This document shows, piece after piece, positions 14,522-20,758 of a stretch of DNA of 20,758 nt. The stretch is from MGNI01 sp964353875 (GTDB lineage Bacteria > Chloroflexota > Anaerolineae > Anaerolineales > E44-bin32), in contig CAYGXU010000051.1 in assembly GCA_964353875.1 (NCBI GenBank), positions 1 to 20,758 on the forward strand. Reading direction: 5' to 3'. The first letter of the stretch is position 1, and the number at the start of each line of letters is the position of its first letter. The notes under the pieces are model-generated. The model worked only from the letters and a program-made list of their open reading frames with translations. It was not told the origin of the DNA and searched no databases. A program made the translations under genes and the position numbers.

Positions 14522-15844
14522 TTATACTCCTAACATCTCCATAAAAGCAGCCAAGCGATTGGTCACCTGTTCCTCGGAGAAACAGCGGAAATCGTTGTGA
14601 TCCGCCTCTAAAAGCAACGCTGGAGTTCCGTACTCTTTGATGAGCCGATCACGCTGATCCACTTGCCCGATAGAATACGGCTTACAGGAGCGATCTGAAT
14701 GAAGAATAACCCCATCTAATTGATAATCATCGATCATCCTGCGCATCGTAGCCAGCTTGTGGCCTGTGCTCCGGTTGAGGATGGGGTAGATATAAGCCAG
14801 AGCCATGGCCTTCAAATCACCTTCGGGATCGATGAAAGGTGCAAGCTCTCCCCAGGCGTTGGTGTAAGTCGAGGCGACGATTGCCACACCTTGTTCGCCC
14901 AGGAACTCAGCCAGATAGCGCAATCGATACCATATGGGCAGGTTATCCCACAGCAATCGCTTACGTTCATTGCGGACTGCCCCGATCCCCCTGGCGATCC
15001 TTTCATCGACTTCCTCCAACATGGCAGCATAGAAATCCACTGTGGCTGCATCGCCGCGCATTTCCACGATGGGCGCCATCTGAATAAATTGATCGAAAAC
15101 AGAGATGGGCGCAGGCTGTGTCCTATTGCGCTCTAGAATCTCCATCCAGAGTTCCGTAGCCATCTTGCTCAACCGGGCAGTTTCCTTCAGACGTGACATC
15201 GACAAGGTCTTCCCCGCCACTCGTTCGGCAGTGGCAATGGCCTGCTCCAGTTGCTTCTCCACATATCGGATAGCATGCTCGCTGGCTTTCTCATAATAAA
15301 CGAAGGGTGTATCAATAATAATCAGTGGGACGTCAAAATATTGGGCCAACATCCGGTACCAGAAAAGCACTGTCTGGCAGATATTGGTGCAGGTTACAAG
15401 CAAATCCGGCTTGGGCAATCGACCTACGGGAGTTTTCCCCGAAAACAAGGTTCCAAAGTCGGTGCGAGCGTATGAGCAGATATCTCGCGAGTATCCCCGC
15501 TCCTCCGCTTCGGAAGCGATCTCCACCGCCAGGCGCGCGGTTCCACAAATGGCAGCGTGATTTTCGGGATAGAGCACATAGTAATCCAGGGCTTTGAACA
15601 ATTCCACCGGCGCGCCAGAAGTTACCCAAGCCACCTTGCGTGTCAGGTTTGCGTAGCGTCCTTCCAACCAATGACGGGCGACCAATTCCTTATTTCGAAA
15701 GGAAATCTGTAATGGTGGAGCCAGGTGATCCGTCTTCCAGCGAGTTGCTTTTCTGTGCTCACTCAGCCAGCGATTTAGCCTTAAAACGGATGGACCCAGG
15801 ATACGGACATTCCAAGTAAACCGGAGCCAATTAAATAGACTCAT
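14522..15844 (-). CDS. 2-hydroxyacyl-CoA dehydratase / benzoyl-CoA reductase family subunit (large, HgdA/BcrB-like)
   Basis: A 440-residue iron-sulfur subunit. Family landmarks are PENHAAICGTARLA (93-106), GYSRDICSYARTDFG (117-131), PDLLVTCTNICQTV (146-159), the Trp/Tyr-rich middle (WDNLPIWYRLRYLAEFLG), HSDRSCKPYSIGQVDQ (382-397) and the ending RCFSEEQVTNRLAAFMEML. Likely [4Fe-4S] ligands are Cys123, Cys152 or Cys156, and Cys387. The family binds CoA thioesters and performs radical dehydration or ring reduction after electron transfer from an activase. Which reaction occurs here is not readable from motifs. The start overlaps the upstream gene's stop as ATGA, with GGAG 9 nt before the ATG, so translational coupling is expected. 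Confidence 0.88.
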   Translation of the reverse strand: MSLFNWLRFTWNVRILGPSVLRLNRWLSEHRKATRWKTDHLAPPLQISFRNKELVARHWLEGRYANLTRKVAWVTSGAPVELFKALDYYVLYPENHAAICGTARLAVEIASEAEERGYSRDICSYARTDFGTLFSGKTPVGRLPKPDLLVTCTNICQTVLFWYRMLAQYFDVPLIIIDTPFVYYEKASEHAIRYVEKQLEQAIATAERVAGKTLSMSRLKETARLSKMATELWMEILERNRTQPAPISVFDQFIQMAPIVEMRGDAATVDFYAAMLEEVDERIARGIGAVRNERKRLLWDNLPIWYRLRYLAEFLGEQGVAIVASTYTNAWGELAPFIDPEGDLKAMALAYIYPILNRSTGHKLATMRRMIDDYQLDGVILHSDRSCKPYSIGQVDQRDRLIKEYGTPALLLEADHNDFRCFSEEQVTNRLAAFMEMLGV

Positions 15845-16929
15845 GCAATCATCTCCAAAAAGGCTTCAACTCGGGTAAGCACCTGATTGGAGAGGGGTTC
15901 GTTAATGTCAACCTCGATCGTCACCGAGGGAACCCCCATGCTATGTAACCCTCTGCGTAAATCAGGGATATCAAATAGCTCCGGTTCACAAAACTTGACT
16001 TCATAAAAAATCACCCCTTTTGCACCCGATTCTCGTATCAAACCTGAAAGATACTCCAGCCGCGCCCGGATGGAGCTGCCCTTGTTCCATTCAGGCGGCG
16101 TGTTGATGAGGCTCTCAGCCATTCGAAGAAAAGGATCCTCTGCCTTGCCCGGAGGAGCTAATCGGCGTCCGCAGCAGGCCAGGTCATCTGCCACTATCTG
16201 TCCCCCCATGGTGGAGATCGCTTTTAATAAATCCATTGGCTCGGGAAGGATGCCGGAAAGTAGGAGAGGAATTCCCTTTGGGGAATCTTGTCCTTCGTCT
16301 TGAATAATCTCTTGAGTGATATGAATAAATTCCTCCACCGGAAGGAATTCACGCGTACGAATCAATCGGTAGAATGCCTCATCCGAAAGCGAAAGGCGCC
16401 CTCGCTGGTGATGCAAATCCACAAGGATGCGATCGGCTGCTTCCTCACGTTGAATGCAAAGGATCAACTCTTCATTGGATGGAGAACGGCCAGTGATCGA
16501 CTCTAACTTTCGATATAGAGAATGGAACTCCTCCACCAGGAAATGGACTGCAGTCTCATTTTGAGCTCGAGGTAGATACAAGGGGATGACCGGTTTGTTC
16601 AGTTGAACAAAGTCGAGTAGCACACTGCCTAGCCCTTGAAGTGAGTCGCATGCATGCGGTACGAGAATCAGATCCACCACACTAGAAGCCTCGGATTGCA
16701 GGAATGAAAGTGCATTTCTCACAATCGAGCAAACATAGGGCTGCAGATGCGCCGTACCTAAAGTAGGATCGATATTGGGCGGGCCCCAGATCTCCATCGG
16801 TAAAATATTAAACGCACGCAACAAGGCTCTGGAGTAATAAATAGGCAGAACACCCGCGATCAATCCCCCGTTCGCTTTAAAGGCTTGCGCTACCTCCATC
16901 CGATGTGGGATTCGATCGAGTGCGCCCAT
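15841..16929 (-). CDS. 2-hydroxyacyl-CoA dehydratase family subunit (small, HgdB/BadD-like)
   Basis: A 362-residue second subunit, first gene of the operon. Three cysteine positions typical of a [4Fe-4S] subunit are visible: Cys67 (YVCSIVRNALS), Cys94 (LVPHACDSLQGLG) and Cys314 (VKFCEPELFDIP), together with the family-typical ADDLACCGRR (247-256). The N-terminal VLPIYYSRALLRAFNILPMEIW and the VPSVTIEVD segment also fit the family. I chose ATG 16929 rather than 16944 because GGAG (complement of 16936-16939) lies 6 nt upstream of it, while 16944 has no ribosome binding site. Its 3' end overlaps the large subunit by 4 bp. It is slightly shorter than many homologues (about 380-430). The promoter was not identified in the divergent region with the DUF3795 remnant. 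Confidence 0.82.
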   Translation of the reverse strand: MGALDRIPHRMEVAQAFKANGGLIAGVLPIYYSRALLRAFNILPMEIWGPPNIDPTLGTAHLQPYVCSIVRNALSFLQSEASSVVDLILVPHACDSLQGLGSVLLDFVQLNKPVIPLYLPRAQNETAVHFLVEEFHSLYRKLESITGRSPSNEELILCIQREEAADRILVDLHHQRGRLSLSDEAFYRLIRTREFLPVEEFIHITQEIIQDEGQDSPKGIPLLLSGILPEPMDLLKAISTMGGQIVADDLACCGRRLAPPGKAEDPFLRMAESLINTPPEWNKGSSIRARLEYLSGLIRESGAKGVIFYEVKFCEPELFDIPDLRRGLHSMGVPSVTIEVDINEPLSNQVLTRVEAFLEMIA

Positions 16930-17129
16930 GTACGACTCCGGCATTATGGCATGATGAAAATCTTAACACAGGAATGGAAAGGAAGAAAAGGTTGTTGTCA
17001 AATTTCCCCTTGCCAGCCTTCCCATTCCCAATCTTATTCCAGAAAAGGCTGAACCCGAATTACAGAGCCTCATGGATGAAATGTGACATGTATTAAAATC
17101 AGTATGGGCAAATGCGACATTCAAAAGAG

Positions 17130-17135
17130 TATAAT
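17130..17135 (+). promoter_or_regulatory. Isolated perfect -10 hexamer
   Basis: TATAAT occurs here with no good -35 at 16-18 bp (GGCAAA 17107-17112). It could be the remnant promoter of the truncated gene that follows. Confidence 0.2.
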
Positions 17136-17148
17136 TCTTCCTCAGTGA

Positions 17149-17355
17149 TCGATCCATCCACTGGTCTCCGGATTGCTGGACCTCCATTGCTGCGTCGACG
17201 GAAAAGGCTTGGATTATTGTTGCCAATGTGACGACTTTCCTTGCGAACGACTAATTAATTGGTCTCGACAGAGCGAAGGTTATCAACGGGCTTTCCAGCG
17301 CTTGAAAGCGATGCAAAATGACGACCTTAGCAAAAGATCAACCGGAGAATCTTAG
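17149..17355 (+). pseudogene. C-terminal remnant of a DUF3795-type cysteine-rich protein
   Basis: The open frame of about 68 codons carries HCCVDGKGLDYCCQCDDFPCERL, matching the second half of DUF3795 proteins, where a Cys-x2-Cys...FPC pattern suggests metal binding. The N-terminal half with the usual CGL-C...C motif is absent, and the frame is closed upstream by TGA 17146-17148. Other frames upstream do not restore it. There is no ATG; the only in-frame start is TTG 17173 without a clear ribosome binding site. It is best read as a 5'-truncated gene next to the operon's promoter region. Confidence 0.6.
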
Positions 17356-17402
17356 GATCTAGCCTACGAATGAATTTGATCATATACTTCTGGGAGGAAA
17401 AA

Positions 17403-18788
17403 ATGCCCTCTTTTACGCCCAACAAACAACTTCCTGAAACAAACCAAAGCGAGTCGCGTATCCCTTATCCTGTTTTTCTCATTTCTACTCCTTTGATATT
17501 CATCCTGCTTCTATCCTGTACTTTCGCCACATCATTGTTACGGGATTCCACACCTGCACCTTCCCATACACCTCAGGCATTGGCAACCCAGACACAAGAG
17601 ATCATCCAGCCGGCGATCGTCACAGCGACAATTCCTCCCCTTATTATTCCCACGTCCTACGCCACTCCCTACGCCACGCTCGACCGGAGCCTGCCTCCCA
17701 TCGGTCCCTTCCAGCCTGTAACTGCCTTCGCAAATCTCAAAGGGAATCGCATCCGACAATTAAATCCCTTTCCCTTCGGCGACTTCGGAATAGTCACTGA
17801 CCAGGCTGTAGCCATGTTCCATGGAACGAATTGGCTTTGGTACCTCCCCGAGATTGAAGGACATATGGTTGGTCAGGATGAGGTCGAGCGTGTTTGGGTG
17901 GTTAGCCAGGATGGTTCCGGAATAGCCGCCTGGGATGGTACAAATTGGATTGCGTATGGGGCAGAATCGGGGTGGCAACCGATCCTTAACTACCATGAGG
18001 GCTCCATTGGGCAGGACCTGATTACAGATGCCACGGGAAATATTTGGTTGACAACGGATCATGATGTCCGGGCATTCGATGGGGACGAATGGAGGGTCTT
18101 CACCTCCGAAGAGATGAATATGAATTCTCCCGAATCCGAAGAGGTTCTCCAGCAGTTCAGTTTACATTATTTTCGGACCAGAAACGAAATCTGGGTGGCG
18201 AGCTGTCATTGGCTTGGACCGGGCTCTAGTGGTGGGGCAGGTTTGCGGAGTTTCGATGGCCAGACATGGCACGACGACATCACTCCGCCCACGCCCGGCT
18301 GCATCCTGGAAATGGCGGAGGACGATCACGTAATGCTTTGGGTCGGGGTTGATCAGAACCTATGGCGATACAACCCGACTACATTCAACTGGACCAGCTA
18401 CAAGCCACCACCATTCCGTGATGATTCGCGTTTAGGGTTCATCACAGACATCACGATTGATAGGCAGGGCAATCTCTGGACGGAGTTTGCGATCTGCGGC
18501 GGCGCAAGCTGTTTTACGGGATCAGTGAGATTTCTTTTTGTGAATGGATCATGGACACAAATTGGTGATGTGGATACCTCGGGTTATGAGACGTCTCTGG
18601 TTTTTGATGCTTCTGGAACTCCCTGGCTTTTTCGGGGTGACGGGATATATCGAATGGTTGCGCATGTCCCTGAGCGAGTGGCTGATCTTGTGGCCGAAGC
18701 GGTCACCGTCGATCCGAAAGGCATTCCCTGGTTCGTAGCCCGATACGATGGTCAATGGGTGCTTTATACCCTTGGGATGCCTCGCTAG
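17403..18788 (+). CDS. Putative lipoprotein with WDGxxW beta-propeller repeats (two-component-propeller-like)
   Basis: A 461-residue exported protein. A hydrophobic segment (about 22-38) ends in LLLSC, with Cys39 as the likely lipidation site. A Ser/Thr/Pro-rich linker (about 46-100) follows. The body has at least five blade-like repeats with the pattern xxWxx...FDGxxW: AAWDGTNWIAYG, VRAFDGDEWRVFT, LRSFDGQTWHDD, LWRYNPTTFNWTSY and FLFVNGSWTQIG. These resemble the Reg_prop (two-component regulator propeller) family, but no kinase or DNA-binding domain is attached, so it is a stand-alone propeller. ATG 17403 has GGGAGG 5 nt upstream; the longer frame from 17370 lacks a ribosome binding site. 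The substrate or partner is unknown. Confidence 0.8.
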   Translation: MPSFTPNKQLPETNQSESRIPYPVFLISTPLIFILLLSCTFATSLLRDSTPAPSHTPQALATQTQEIIQPAIVTATIPPLIIPTSYATPYATLDRSLPPIGPFQPVTAFANLKGNRIRQLNPFPFGDFGIVTDQAVAMFHGTNWLWYLPEIEGHMVGQDEVERVWVVSQDGSGIAAWDGTNWIAYGAESGWQPILNYHEGSIGQDLITDATGNIWLTTDHDVRAFDGDEWRVFTSEEMNMNSPESEEVLQQFSLHYFRTRNEIWVASCHWLGPGSSGGAGLRSFDGQTWHDDITPPTPGCILEMAEDDHVMLWVGVDQNLWRYNPTTFNWTSYKPPPFRDDSRLGFITDITIDRQGNLWTEFAICGGASCFTGSVRFLFVNGSWTQIGDVDTSGYETSLVFDASGTPWLFRGDGIYRMVAHVPERVADLVAEAVTVDPKGIPWFVARYDGQWVLYTLGMPR

Positions 18789-19040
18789 ATGTTTCATTAG
18801 AATGTGGGCAAAATCATCCCGGATTGCTTATATTTGACTTTGATCAATTCACCAACATGAAATGAACAGACACACTCCCAAGCGAGTCTATTACCAGTAC
18901 GGGTGATTTGCCATCTAAGGATATTTGATGAGATAGAAAGGAAATCCTCCCAATGAGACGCGGAACGCCACAAGAATTTTTCACCAATCTTGATCAGCCT
19001 ATGCCTCTTCACCTGAAACTCTCCAAACTCACTCGCAACC

Positions 19041-19067
19041 TCTGGCGCCGAGTGATTTTGCGCCAGA
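19041..19067. repeat. Perfect 8-bp GC-rich hairpin
   Basis: TCTGGCGC (19041-19048) and GCGCCAGA (19060-19067) pair around an 11-nt loop. It lies about 250 nt after the lipoprotein stop, and no T-tract follows. Confidence 0.4.
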
Positions 19068-19192
19068 TGTGTTGTGGCCACGCGGGTGAGCCCGGTTGCT
19101 GAAGGGTGGAAACATCGCCCGGTTCGGGCAGCCATCACCGCATAGAGGATCATAATTAAAAACTGACGGAAGAGGGACAAGTGACCTCGAAA

Positions 19193-19210
19193 CCCTTTTC
19201 TTAGAAAGGG
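19193..19210 (+). promoter_or_regulatory. Hairpin that would hide the ribosome binding site of the MBL-fold gene
   Basis: CCCTTT (19193-19198) can pair with AAAGGG (19205-19210) around a TCTTAG loop. The right arm is the Shine-Dalgarno sequence of the next gene, and the start codon is the weak TTG 19217. Together they suggest low or regulated translation. Confidence 0.4.
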
Positions 19211-19216
19211 ATATCC

Positions 19217-19879
19217 TTGCTTAAAGTCCACAGCGTTCCTGCCGGATTGGGTTACGCCCACTTGATCGAAAGCGATCTGAGCCTTATTCTGGTTGATGCG
19301 GGATCGCCCCACCACGAGGAGAAAATCCTCGACAAAATACGCTCGCTCGACCGCGGCGATCTACGCCTCATTTTCATCACCCATGCCCACTTCGATCACT
19401 ATGGCAGCGCGGCTGCGCTACACCAAGCCACCGGTGCGCCGATTGCCATTCATCATCAGGATTCCCGAATAATGGAACTGGGGCAAACGCCCTTGGGTAT
19501 TGTCCGGGGTCGAGGGAAATTGGCTCGCCTCTTTCTCCCGTTCTACGAGAAATGGGTCCATTTCATCCCGCCGAAGGCCAATTTAAATTTCAACGATGGC
19601 GATGATCTCAGCCCTTATGGCATCAAGGCCAAGGTCGTACACACACCCGGCCACACACCGGGTTCCGCCTCACTGCTCGTGGAAGGCAGGATCGCCTTTG
19701 TGGGGGACCTGCTCTCCGCCAATGGCAGACCGCACGCGCAACGTTATTACGCTTACGATTGGGTTAAGTTGGCTGAGAGCGTGGAGCTTATGAAGCGCAT
19801 TAGCCCTGAATTGACATATACCGGGCATGCGCGAAAACCATTGGATCGGGAAGCGCTTAACAAACTCTCCGTCAAGTGA
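19217..19879 (+). CDS. MBL-fold (metallo-beta-lactamase superfamily) hydrolase
   Basis: A 220-residue cytoplasmic metallo-hydrolase with all metal ligands: H56-x-H58-x-D60-H61 (THAHFDHYG), His146 in HTPGHTPGS (142-150), Asp164 in VGDLLS and His204 in YTGHARKP. This set fits the glyoxalase-II-like/general MBL hydrolase group binding two metal ions; the substrate is not predictable. The start must be TTG 19217: an in-frame TAG at 19202-19204 blocks any upstream start, and GAAAGGG lies 6 nt before it. A hairpin could mask that ribosome binding site. An AT-rich terminator follows the stop by 40 nt. Confidence 0.87.
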   Translation: MLKVHSVPAGLGYAHLIESDLSLILVDAGSPHHEEKILDKIRSLDRGDLRLIFITHAHFDHYGSAAALHQATGAPIAIHHQDSRIMELGQTPLGIVRGRGKLARLFLPFYEKWVHFIPPKANLNFNDGDDLSPYGIKAKVVHTPGHTPGSASLLVEGRIAFVGDLLSANGRPHAQRYYAYDWVKLAESVELMKRISPELTYTGHARKPLDREALNKLSVK

Positions 19880-19918
19880 TTTGAATTACGATGAAATAAA
19901 AATGACATGAGTAGCAGG

Positions 19919-19949
19919 ATGGGAAAAAGGTCAATACATTTCCCATTTT
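19919..19949 (+). terminator. Intrinsic terminator of the MBL-fold gene
   Basis: ATGGGAAA (19919-19926) and TTTCCCAT (19939-19946) form a perfect 8-bp stem with a 12-nt loop. The stem's last T starts a TTTT run (19946-19949). The outer arms ATGAC/GTCAT could extend it. Confidence 0.5.
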
Positions 19950-19993
19950 GTCATCATCCATTCAAACTTGACAAAACCAACTGAGAAATAACC

Positions 19994-20473
19994 ATGGGAT
20001 CTGCAGAGATGAGCCGCACCCGGATCGCCGAACCGAATGACTTTGAACACATCTGTGCCTTTTATCTTCAGCAGAACTACGCCCAGCCGATCTCCACAAG
20101 GGATACACTCGTGGTTGCTGAAGGCGATAAGGGCATTATAGGAGCTTTGCGGCTTTGTGAGGAAGAAGGTCTCCTGGTCCTACGCGGGATGAGGGTCGAC
20201 GAAAATTACCGTCGACAGGGAGTAGGCGCCGGTCTCCTTCATCAGGCCGTGGATGTGATCCAAGAGCGGGAGTGTTACTGCATCCCTCATCACCATCTGC
20301 GTTCTTTTTATGGCCGGGTTGGATTCGTCGAAATTGATCCGAAAGCGGCGCCCTTTTTCCTCCAGGAACGCATCAACCGCTATACCACCCTAGGCCTGGA
20401 TGTCATCCTGATGGTTCGATCGAAAAGACTATGCAATTCCCCGAAATCGAACTTCGAATCCGCTGTCCACTGA
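19994..20473 (+). CDS. GNAT family N-acetyltransferase
   Basis: A 159-residue acetyltransferase. The acetyl-CoA-binding motif A is VDENYRRQGVGAGLLHQAV (68-86), with the RRQGVG loop at 73-78. The motif B region HHHLRSFYGRVGFVEI (99-114) has the YGRVGF pattern common in stand-alone GNAT enzymes. The N-terminus RTRIAEPNDFEHICAFY (8-24) is a normal GNAT start. ATG 19994 and the in-frame ATG 20009 are both possible; neither has a strong ribosome binding site. The substrate is unknown. A terminator-like hairpin follows immediately after the stop. It is a different subgroup from the GNAT gene at 4164 and shows no recent duplication. Confidence 0.83.
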   Translation: MGSAEMSRTRIAEPNDFEHICAFYLQQNYAQPISTRDTLVVAEGDKGIIGALRLCEEEGLLVLRGMRVDENYRRQGVGAGLLHQAVDVIQERECYCIPHHHLRSFYGRVGFVEIDPKAAPFFLQERINRYTTLGLDVILMVRSKRLCNSPKSNFESAVH

Positions 20474-20475
20474 AT

Positions 20476-20518
20476 AAGAAGGGGGGAAATACCATATGTC
20501 TTTCGATTAGCCCTTCTT
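20476..20518 (+). terminator. Stem-loop directly after the GNAT stop codon
   Basis: AAGAAGGG (20476-20483) and CCCTTCTT (20511-20518) pair perfectly around a 27-nt loop and are followed by CTTTC. The T-rich right arm is consistent with termination. Confidence 0.4.
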
Positions 20519-20671
20519 CTTTCATGATGAGAGCAGTTGCACAATCCATAATATAGATCGCAGCCTTTAAACAAGAAGCAGCACTGAAATCCTTATGAGA
20601 AGAAGGAGTACACCGAATTGAAACAATGTCCAACGGCATATCACGTCTCACTTCGAAAATAAGACAGAAAG

Positions 20672-20754
20672 CCCCCTCTCCTACAAAGGAGAGGGGGTTG
20701 GGGGTGAGGTTATTCTGCCTCTCACCCCACCTATCCTCCCCGCCAGCGGGGAGG
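20672..20754. repeat. Three tandem GC-rich hairpins (REP-like dispersed repeat)
   Basis: First: CCCCCTCTCCT (20672-20682) with AGGAGAGGGGG (20687-20697), 11 bp. Second: GGGGTGAG (20701-20708) with CTCACCCC (20721-20728). Third: CCTCCCCGC (20735-20743) with GCGGGGAGG (20746-20754), 9 bp. The CCTCTCC...GGAGAGGGGGTTGGGGGTGAGG composition is familiar from intergenic repeats in many bacterial genomes, and the element probably continues past the window end. Confidence 0.65.
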
Positions 20755-20758
20755 GATT

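Larger units (their letters stand above)
18789..19216. other. Intergenic region upstream of the MBL-fold gene
   Basis: 428 bp. A minus-strand frame of 172 codons (19315-18797) is open here but has no protein-like pattern and overlaps the start of the MBL gene, so I reject it. Two hairpins are listed separately. No clear promoter was found. Confidence 0.45.

Noticed and set aside
18797..19315. 172-codon minus-strand open frame
   Set aside because: It overlaps the start of the MBL-fold gene, lacks protein-like pattern and has no ribosome binding site.
19968..19973. Perfect TTGACA upstream of the second GNAT gene
   Set aside because: No -10-like hexamer before the start codon at a workable distance.
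1..20758. tRNA, rRNA, CRISPR array, transposase or defence island
   Set aside because: No TΨC-type arm sequence, no regularly spaced repeats and no transposase, integrase, Cas or toxin-antitoxin motifs were seen in either strand.

Overview
The window looks like a chromosomal stretch of an anaerobic, Anaerolineae-type member of the Chloroflexota. The reasons are family-level only: about 50% GC, a BadF/HgdC-type activase with two 2-hydroxyacyl-CoA dehydratase-type subunits, a receiver-like/DUF3052 protein, a zinc-ribbon/TM/DUF2135 surface protein, two Ser/Thr/Pro-rich putative lipoproteins with propeller-like repeats, and a RCK channel-like protein without a canonical filter. This placement is an inference and no database was searched. 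Genes are mostly short, separate units with sizeable intergenic gaps. I saw no rRNA, tRNA, CRISPR array, transposase or prophage gene.

Layout. 1-950: a DUF559 endonuclease-like gene cut by an in-frame stop, then about 500 bp of probably decayed sequence. 971-3744: a degenerate-receiver/DUF3052 protein, then an overlapping plsY and family-2 glycosyltransferase pair. 4056-6064: a GNAT acetyltransferase behind a clear sigma70-like promoter, then a two-TM RCK protein. 6454-10821: a zinc-ribbon surface protein, a lipoprotein and an alpha/beta hydrolase, separated by long stem-loops. 10822-11643: 820 bp without a convincing gene. 11644-13350: long-chain acyl-CoA synthetase. 13719-16929, minus strand: a compact three-gene operon for a complete but unassigned ATP-dependent 2-hydroxyacyl-CoA dehydratase / benzoyl-CoA-reductase-type enzyme. 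17149-18788: a truncated DUF3795 remnant and a propeller lipoprotein. 19217-20473: an MBL-fold hydrolase and a second GNAT protein. The window ends in three tandem G/C-rich hairpins of a dispersed-repeat type.

How the genes may work together. FadD and the dehydratase/activase operon converge on a shared 12-bp hairpin; both deal with acyl-CoA substrates, so a fatty- or aromatic-acid activation and reduction locus is plausible, but co-regulation is not shown. PlsY with the glycosyltransferase suggests lipid or glycolipid synthesis. The three envelope proteins are probably a surface-exposed set of unknown function.

The best leads are the unassigned dehydratase/reductase operon, the RCK channel without a recognisable K+ filter, the receiver/DUF3052 fusion, and a recurring series of long stem-loops about 75-100 nt downstream of stop codons that lack U-tracts.
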